DNA of 64,000 nt, taken from positions 2,108,001 to 2,172,000 of the forward strand of contig OX621169.1 in NCBI GenBank assembly GCA_951640195.1, written 5' to 3'. Below, piece after piece: positions 56,270 to 64,000 of this stretch. The translations under genes and the position numbers were made by a program. The notes below the pieces were generated by a model, which was not told the DNA's origin, searched no databases, and was given only the letters and a program-made list of their open reading frames with translations. Within the stretch, counting starts at the first letter, position 1. Each line of letters starts with the position of its first letter. This stretch comes from Porpolomopsis calyptriformis (taxonomy: Eukaryota > Basidiomycota > Agaricomycetes > Agaricales > Hygrophoraceae).

Positions 56270-58468
56270 GTATATTGCGGACAGTTGTAATAATCCCCTA
56301 TTTAAGCCACACATACATATATTGGAGATACTCAGCGCCCCCGGGTTCGAAGACTGTTGGTCTAAAATAACGTGGAGCCAAAATTAGATTGGTTTTCTAC
56401 CACATTTGTTGCCACATTTGTTGCGAGTTGTCCATGCTGCGTTGTCCATGCTGCAATTATCTTCACTGCACAATTATGGAAGTGGATTGGTGAGATTCTA
56501 ACTGCCATCCCCCAATGCAAGGCTTCCAAGTCGAAATTGATGAGGAGAAGACTGTTAGCCAGTTTAGAGAGGCCAAGAACACCGTGTTGATGCCAACTTA
56601 CTTCACCTTTCCAAAGTGAGCAGTTTTGACTTTTGCTGGTTCTACAGGCTTACACTCGTCTGAGAAAGGTATCCATCCCTTACGATGATATTATCGAATC
56701 GAGACTACAAGATCTGACACAAATCCAGTCTCCACCAAGGAGTACTTTCCCAACGCTCCATATTCACATTCTCGCTCGGATACCATGGTACTTTCCTCCA
56801 TTCCACCCATCTTTCACGTCACCCTGATCCAACCGTGTTACATTTATCCCTGTACTTTGCATCATTGTCCCTGTGATTTCCTTCCCCACTTAAACCCTCT
56901 CTTCTGGTCCCACAGAGTTGGTTCCAGCAATGGCGTTTACAGAAACGACTCAAACTTACCCCAACGCCATCATCCAAACGCCTGCTCGAGGAAAGTGTGG
57001 TGGGGAAGGATGCCCTCGAGGCCAACAATCTCACGAACTTGCGAGATCCCCCAATTCTCACCGCGTTCAGAGACCAATTGAGGCAGCGGCGATGGATTGC
57101 GCCCTAATACAGTAAGTCTTCTTTTCTTTATTACATGCTGCTCCAGTTACCAAAGATTGTCGTCACAGAACACCAAGATTCTAAGGAGGGTACTACCCGA
57201 CGATTGACGACTACTTGGAAGATGAGACCGAAAGCCGCCTCACCAGCGATGATGAATTGTTGCATCTTGCATGTGTGCTTAGCATTGGAGCCGTCATGAA
57301 GATGTCGGAGAGTTACATATCCGGTCTGATTTTGCAGCGTACTTATTCGTATACTCTAGCTTGTCAGCCCTCATCTATCGTGCCATAAGAGGGTTTTTAA
57401 ATCTCTCCGTGACTCGGAATCGAGGTACAAGTATGTCATAGAATTGAACATACCCCACTGAATTGTCTACGCCTGAATAGCCACATAACCGTGTGGAGCA
57501 GCGAACAGGGAGAAACAGCGAGAATCTGGAGGAATGGGTCTGATGGTGTCATCATCCAGAACTCACGAAATGATATAGAGCACAATCTGTTATGAGGATG
57601 GCAGGATTCTTCTCTTCCCGCCAGATAAATCTGATAACAAAGGTTTACTATGTTCAAGACTCCCGATACGATATTATAAGCCTCAACTTGGTGACATGCG
57701 ATCGAAGATCGAGAAAATGAACTCCCACATCCGGAAGAATTTCCTTCATAAATTTACGTCGATGGAAGGGACATGACGGGGGATGCAAACAAGCGGTCCC
57801 GAGGAAATTCTGGGGGGCCAAAGAGGCTCTGTCAGCTGTAGGGCCAACACGTCAACGATGTTTACGAAGTCGCCAAAGCGTTTGCAAGTGCGGGGTACAC
57901 GTTGGAGTCAAATGAGAACCCCTGAACAAGGTAAAGGCAACCGAACACTTTGAGACTTGGTAAAGCCCACCATGCGACGGGCCATATAATCCGGTGGCAC
58001 TCACACTCCTCTGATCAGCTTATAATCTCCCCTTGCTCAGAACATTTAACTTGAACGTGGGCACGTTCATTTTGCGACAAAGTTGTGGATTTCAGCCGGC
58101 AGTTAATGGAAGGCGCCGCATTTCTTGGTATTCCCCACCTCGACATCAAGCCCCAAAACATGGTCGTTGGTCGTAGGAGCCATTTCGACTTTGCTGAACA
58201 AAAACCCAAGGCTGGTTTGTCCCTTCCTTTAGGAACGGTAACTCAACCCTGATTGTACTTCCGCGACAATTTGATACGTTCTAGACAACTCTCGGTTAGC
58301 ATCAAGGTCTAGACAGAGCCTAGAACGAATGTACATTAAGAGTTAGAACAAATTTCTTGAAAGAGTATTCATGAGCGAGTCTGTAAATCGTGGGACACCT
58401 GCGATTGAGCTTCACAGCCAGCGCCAACGGTCAACACCGCTAGCCTCAACGCCAAACCCATCCGAATC
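56270..58468. other. Gap with gene fragments between pmt2 and skn7
   Basis: No intact gene is seen. Exon-like pieces on the + strand at about 56515-56660 (reading GFQVEIDEEKTVSQF), 56920-57100 (WFQQWRLQKRLKLTP, LRQRRWIAP) and 57185-57330 (TIDDYLEDETESRL) have coding character, but no chain of frames joins them; the second runs into a TAA just before a good GTAAGT donor. They may be a decayed gene of a family I do not recognise. Two short tandem duplications lie at 56401-56452. A kinase relic is at 58106-58214. Confidence 0.35.
58106..58214 (+). pseudogene. Protein-kinase fragment (catalytic loop)
   Basis: A short open frame contains GIPHLDIKPQNMVVG, matching the kinase catalytic loop HxDxKPxN, preceded by MEGAAFLG like the helix before it. 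No P-loop, DFG or APE motifs are found in frame nearby, and stops occur on both sides. It looks like a remnant of a kinase gene of the fungal HLDIKPxN type, not a working enzyme. Confidence 0.5.
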
Positions 58469-61400
58469 ATGCCCACAATGGAGCAATCTGGCCAATACCC
58501 TAACGTACATTCCAGGCAGCATCTCTTTCAGTCCCCTCAACTGCCCCCACCCTCTCAACTCCAACTCCCACCATCGTCCTTTCGTTCAAACACCTTACCA
58601 CCCATCCCAAACTTCCCTTCCAGTTCACAACCCCATCGATTCCCCCCGGTAACGTCCTTTCCAACTGCCCCTCAAGTCCTTCCTCCGTTACCTTCTCCCC
58701 CCGCATCCCAAGGCACTTGGTCAACACTCCATCGCACCTCCAACTCCCGAGAAGAGATCCGTCCTTCACAGCAACATCATCGTAGCTCTCGTACTGACCT
58801 GGGCATCAAGCATGAACCGGGATCTAGCCATCGACCCCTCCACCACGAGCCGCAACAACAACAACTCGTGCAACAAACCCACCCTGTCAAGGACAGTGCA
58901 GAGGATGGCATGCCCTCAACCAGTGATTTCGTCAAAAAATTATACAAGTTCGTCTTTACCTGATACCGCGGCGTATCCTTTCACGTGCAATCCCTTCGTT
59001 CATAGAATGCTTGAGGATCAGTCATTCCAGCATGTTGTTCAATGGGGCCCACAAGGCGATTGCTTCGTCGTAAAGGTAGACTCGCCAATGACGTTCCCAT
59101 ATGTGTTTACGAACAGGCCACTTTCAGGACATGAATGAATTCACCAAATCGATCCTCCCCCGGATGTTCAAACATTCGAATTTCGCCAGCTTCGTGCGCC
59201 AGTTGAACAAGTATGATTTCCACAAAGTCAGTTTCTGCCTACACTTCCTGCTTTTTACCCTGAATCACCCCCTTTCGCCACGCAGGTAAAAAATACCGAA
59301 GACAATCAATTTGGTGAACATGTATGTCTCTGCTTCACGCTGTTCTTGGCCTTCTTATCCGTCACCCTCCTTCCACAGAGCTGGACATTCCGCCACCCGG
59401 ATTTCCACGCCGACAGACGTGACGGACTTGAAAATATAAAACGCAAGGTTCCCACTCAACGCAAACCTGCCTCCACCTCACACACACATCCCTCGAACCC
59501 GTCTACATCGCCAGGGCCTGGACCGTATACTACCTCCCCTTCATCCGCAACCATCGATGCGCTCCAAGCTCAGGTCGAGCGTCTGACTCAGGCACAAGAA
59601 GATATGTCCGCTCATGTACGGAGTTTAGAGAGGAATTACCAAGAGGTCCTCGGAGAGATGGTTAATTGTCAACGGAATATGGCACAGCAGGATGGCTTGA
59701 TGCACATTCTCATTCAATATTTCTTGCAAATTGAGAATGGTGAGTAGGCATCATCACATTTTGTTTCTTTTTTTTTTTCTCTCCATTTTTTGGTTGGGAC
59801 AGGTTTGTCGAATGGCTGAAAGACTAATTCTTTTTGGTGTCTTACTCTTTACTTCAACCTTGCCGCTTGATTTCAGTTTCGCTGCCTCCCTGTCACATGC
59901 CGCGTGTACATCACTGACGTTTCTTCTCTCACAATCACCTTTCTTGCCCTTTAAAACCAATCACCGATCAACCATCTAAAATTGTCACCATTGCCGCCCA
60001 TATTCCTTTGCCAAGGCAAAATCAAAGCCCAAACTATGGCGGGTGGAACCCGGACCGGGACTGGGAACAGAAACGGTGGTGCAATCATGACTGAACCTTC
60101 ATCGTCTTCACAAAATCAACCCCAAAACCAAACTCAAAACCAAATGCATGATTTATTTCTCGCAGCGCAAGAAGCGCACCGGATGATGGGTGGGTCTTAT
60201 ATTGAGTCAGAGGTCGCACACGCGTCGCTTGTCCAAATGAATGAGATTTCGAGGAGGGCAGAGGTTTTGCGGATGTCATCTGGGGCTGCTCTTGGCGGAG
60301 TTGGAGTGGGCGCGGAAGTCGGAGGTGGAGGGGAAGAGGGAGAGGCAGATGAGGCGAGAGATCCCGCGAGAATGTTGGCCGCGGCTGCCGAGCTTATGGG
60401 GTGGGATTCGGATTTGAATGGGAGCGGTAAAGGGATGAGCATGAGCAGAGAAGATACACTCGCGAGGATTGAAGAATTGCACCGAGCTCGACCTTTGTCC
60501 GCTCAGGGCCTGGCGATCGCTGAAACGGTAGTGCTGAATGGATTCGAAACTGTGGTAAACGAGCACGATGGCTTTGTGATGCCAAATGCTGAGCAGGTGG
60601 GAGTGGGGCCGAGTGAGGAGGTACCGGTATGGAGCGGGAGTGGTGGCACAGGTGCGGACGCCAGCACGGAAACAGGCAGTGGTGATGATGCCTGTGCGGG
60701 AACAACAGGGGATGTGGGGACAGGAGAATTGGCGGCATCGACGCATCAAGGTTTGCAAGTATACACGCTTGGCCACCTGATGCCGAAAGGCTGCGTCGTT
60801 GATCAAAATGGGAACTGGTGCTTCGATCCTAATGCGCTAGGACGTATCGGGATGGATGTTACTGACACTGCACCCGTTAGTGTCACGACTGCTGATACCT
60901 CAGCCTTAGCTTCCAGTTCAGGGTATGGATTACCAGAACAACCACTTCCCGAGACGACGTATGCACACAATGACGAACCCGTATCATTGGCGACGGGAGT
61001 CGGGGCCCCTACTCCACCAAGTGACGACATTGTCCCGACTGGTGGGCAAGCATCGTCATCGTCACAAAAGCTGCGGGTGAGACGTTCCACATTCGTGCCT
61101 GGGTGGGCGGTACCACCACGCGTGCTTTTGGTCGACGACGACGCTGTGAGCCGTAGGCTGTCAAGCAAGTTTTTGCAAGTTTTTGGGTGTACCATTGATG
61201 TCGCTGTTGACGGCATTGGAGCCGTTCATAAGATGAATTTAGAAAAGTATGATTTGGTCCTTATGGTGCGTGACGATACCTCAGTGTTTCCTTCTTTACC
61301 CGGTTTTCCGACACAATGCTGATGAATTACTGGGATGGTAGGATATCGTGATGCCTAAATTAGACGGTGTCTCTGCGACATCGTTAATACGCCAGTTTGA

Positions 61401-62118
61401 CCATATGACGCCTATCATCTCAATGACAAGCAACTCTAAACCAAACGAAATCATGACATATTATTCCTCCGGTCATTATCACACTCACTCTCAACGGCAC
61501 TATGTCAACTTGGATTGCTGACGGTTTCTCTGTGTAGGCATGAACGATATACTCCCAAAACCGTTTACGAAAGAAGGTCTTCTGGACATGCTGGAGGTGC
61601 GTTTCGTGGGATTGAGGTAGAGGTGCTAAACGGATTTTTCCCCCCCGTAGAAACATCTCATGCATCTCAAGGTTATCCAACAAATGTCCAAAGTCCCACG
61701 TTCAGTAGGTGTCCCCCCACTCTCGGACGACACTCCCGAGCAAGATTTCATATCACAGACACCTGATGTCAGCACGGCTACGACTCCAGCACCACCCCCC
61801 TCCGATCCCACCGTACCCTTGATGTCAACTGGGGGCGGGAATATTGTTCAAGGTGGTAATGGTGGCGGCGGCGGCGGTATGGTTGCTATCGGCGAAGATG
61901 TGAGAATTAATCCGCTGGCTGGGATGGGTGTGACGGACGAGCAATACGCCGCGATTTTACACAATTTGGTCAACGGAGAATCAATGCCTAGCGTCGCGGG
62001 CATGAACATTGGAATCGGGGTGGGCTTAAATGACGGTGGTGTGGGTGAAAAGCGGGCGTTGGATGACCCAGGCGACGGGAGGGACGGGAAGAGAAGTCGA
62101 TTTGAGCTGGTTGAGTGA
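58469..62118 (+). CDS. skn7: Skn7-type response regulator with HSF DNA-binding domain
   Basis: A nuclear transcription factor and phosphorelay output for osmotic, oxidative and cell-wall stress. Exons are 58469-58947, 59006-59075, 59128-59226, 59286-59321, 59379-59739, 60016-61265, 61342-61471, 61538-61596 and 61651-62118, 2952 nt and 983 aa. A Gln/Pro/Ser-rich N-terminus is followed by an HSF-type domain (FVKKLYKMLED to [17 protein letters not shown]) and a coiled coil ([19 protein letters not shown]). A long Gly/Ser/Thr-rich linker leads to the receiver domain, with acidic pocket VDDDAV, phospho-acceptor Asp in LVLMD, switch Thr in SMTSN and Lys in LPKPFT. The 59740-60015 intron (276 nt) is long for this genome and may hide another exon. 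Confidence 0.92.
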
Positions 62119-62754
62119 TGCCATCCGCATTTTTTTTTGGAGGGGGACTGCTCTGCTCTGCTCTGCTTTTTTCTTTTCGGCCAACTGATTTCGTCGTGTT
62201 TGTTATCTTGGATTTCACTACTGTTCTGTGTCTGCGCAGTGCTGATTGAAAAAAAAATTGTATCTATTACAACGTTGTATTGTATCTTGTACTGTAGTTT
62301 TGTACTCTCCCCGCAAACATGAACATCGCATAAAGAGTTTTTAATAAATAAAAAATGTAGCAAGTTTATTCCAATCTTACCCAGTTTCAAGAAGAGGTCT
62401 TCTTACCTAGCATATGGAGAATTGCCGACCATCCTCCACTCTCGTGAACAAGGAAAACTCGGGGAAAGCGGTCGATTTCTTTCCGGACCTATGGCTTGAG
62501 TAAAGCCATCTTTGACGATCAAGAAGAGAAAGTAACTTGAACCCAACAGACAATGCAAATGCTATCTTTGCCATCATTGACAGCGATTCATTTTCTGTGA
62601 TGATTCACAAAGGAGAGCCTTGCGGCCAAAAATCAATGTGTGTTTTACGAAAGTACATCCCAAACTCAAGGAGGTGCCTACCCACAAATCCGTGACGACA
62701 TAAAAAAAATGGATGATTAGCATATCGAACAGCCGAACGTGGCTTTCCTTTTTT
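62119..62754. other. Intergenic region after skn7
   Basis: This is the 3' region shared by the convergent genes skn7 and the partial gene to the right. It begins with a poly-T run and a short CTCTG repeat (62150-62168). No gene is seen. Confidence 0.5.
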
Positions 62755-64000
62755 TCAAGCCTCAGGGTTTAACCCCGTGAGCATTCCCTCAACTTGTTTC
62801 TCGGCCCCAACGGACACCGCGCAGGCAATGGTGCCAGTCTCATATGTCAGACGGAGGGGATCTCGTTCTGGACGATGGGCAAGCTGCACGGCGACACCCA
62901 GTGCAACGGTTAAGAATAGAATTGCTGTCAATACGTGCGCCACCGGTGCACTGGTACGAAAAATTATTTAGTCGTTTGGCAAATGAACAATTGATGTATA
63001 TGGCTGATTCTAACCTGACCCACACGCGCTTGATTATTACCGTCACTTGCATATTCATTGGTTCCGAGATGGGCAAGAAGTACGCTGTCTTGGCGAGTAG
63101 CTTCAGGTACGTGGTCTGCAAGTGGCATGGTCAGAGAAACATTGATTAGTCAGAGTCATAAACTGCAACTCACGTAGACCTGCTGAGAAATCCCGAGGAT
63201 AGCGTCACTGTTGTAAATCGTACTCGACCCACCGGGACTGCCCTTGGCATATTCGTACATGGCTGCGGGCAACTGCAACTGAATCGCTTGCTCCCTGCCA
63301 ATATCCACCTCAGTGGGGTTGGTCAGATTGAAACCAATACCGTTGAATGCGGAGCCATTTAGAGGAGGTCCGGTCACATTGCCCGAGAATGACGAAAAGG
63401 GGGATGATCCGGTGGTAAAGTTGTCATTTTTCGTGATGGATAAAATCTTGCCAGTCGAGAGACTCAACTGGACGTTGACATCGTAGAGGGAAATGGTAGG
63501 ATTACAAACGACCACTTTTGACGTAGCCTGAGGGAGAGATGTGAAGAACCAGAAGATGACAGATCTACACGAAGAAGTCAAAATAATGTTGTCAGGAAAC
63601 TTATACAGCATATTTACCGTGATGTAGCTGCCGAATCGTCGGTGGGTCCACATTGTAAGATGTCCGTCCCTATAACTTGTGTTAGTAACCAGGATATGAA
63701 AGAAGCACCGAAGCTACCAAATGTTTCGGTCGTATTCATGTCTATGGTCCATGACACATAGCAAGTACCACCGGGGTTGGTAACATCGGGGCTGGCCACG
63801 GTGGCACTCCATCCGGCGTTACCACCGAGTGCAGTCAAGGTGATCTGAAGTGAGATGGGTTGTGTATGTCAGCGTCACAGTTTGGTGTATGAATGATGGC
63901 GTACAGGTGGAGCCGCAGTACAACCAGGATCAGAAAGGATAGCAGATGTGGTGGCTGAAAACGTTCCGAGTTGGCCAATATAACTAGGCATCTAGCAGTA
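62755..64000 (-). CDS. Membrane protein with large extracellular domain, partial
   Basis: The gene runs off the right edge; its 3' end is the TGA at 62755-62757. Exon-like segments cover 63838 down to about 63660 (NPGGTCYVSWTIDMNTTETF), 63570-63190 (VVVCNPTISLYDVNVQLSL, NGSAFNGIGFNLTNP, many N-glycosylation sites), 63110-63020 (YFLPISEPMNMQVTVIIKR) and 62945-62755 (a hydrophobic helix LTAILFLTVALGVAVQL, then YETGTIACAVS). The layout, a Ser/Thr/Asn-rich outer domain and a final transmembrane helix followed by GTIAxAVS, recalls fungal DUF3433-like membrane proteins, but this is a tentative match. Exon joints were not fixed. Confidence 0.5.

Overview
The window is nuclear DNA from a filamentous basidiomycete, most likely an agaricomycete. 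The genes are dense and cut by many 45-70 bp introns, three of them GC-AG. They include a fungal Skn7-type regulator, a Pmt2-type mannosyltransferase and monocarboxylate-type MFS transporters. No RNA genes or CRISPR arrays were seen.

Left third (1-25,868): a long intronless gene for an unrecognised membrane protein is split by a 21.2-kb nest of LTR retrotransposons. Element A (3725-24937) sits in the host gene between GAGAT target duplications. Element B (9004-23368) sits in A's pol between GATAT duplications. Element C (15353-22256) sits in B between GGATC duplications. A solo LTR of another family (14773-15345) lies a few bases from C. A, B and C are Tf1/sushi-type chromoviruses: Gag with a CCHC knuckle, then protease, RT, RNase H, integrase and chromodomain. 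All three show an 11-nt self-primer match, a candidate -1 frameshift signal between gag and pol, an ATG-less in-frame extension upstream of Gag, and a third ORF downstream of pol that I do not recognise. LTR divergence (A 8/400, B 8/400, C 0/410) fits the nesting order, and nearly all the changes are at CpG sites.

Middle and right (27-62 kb): a run of ordinary housekeeping and signalling genes, most with exon structures that close in frame. In order: a mitochondrial carrier with three 10-11-nt microexons (-), SF3b subunit 2 (+), an arrestin-fold protein (+), Hsf1 (-), eIF4A (+), a dual-specificity phosphatase (+), a Rab4-like GTPase (-), ATP synthase epsilon (+), cytochrome c oxidase subunit IV (-), an F-box protein (+), two tandem MFS transporters (-), fibrillarin (+), Pmt2 (+), a relic-rich gap, and Skn7 (+). 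A partial membrane/extracellular-domain gene runs off the right edge (-).

The genes are not a pathway cluster. The most compact stretch is 41.2-45.0 kb (rab4 / atp15 / cox4 / F-box), where start codons of divergent pairs are 41-53 bp apart and two oxidative-phosphorylation genes converge with 9 bp between stops. The least explained signal is the third ORF of the retrotransposon family, with its own conserved upstream signals, which stays open even in the copy whose gag and pol are broken.
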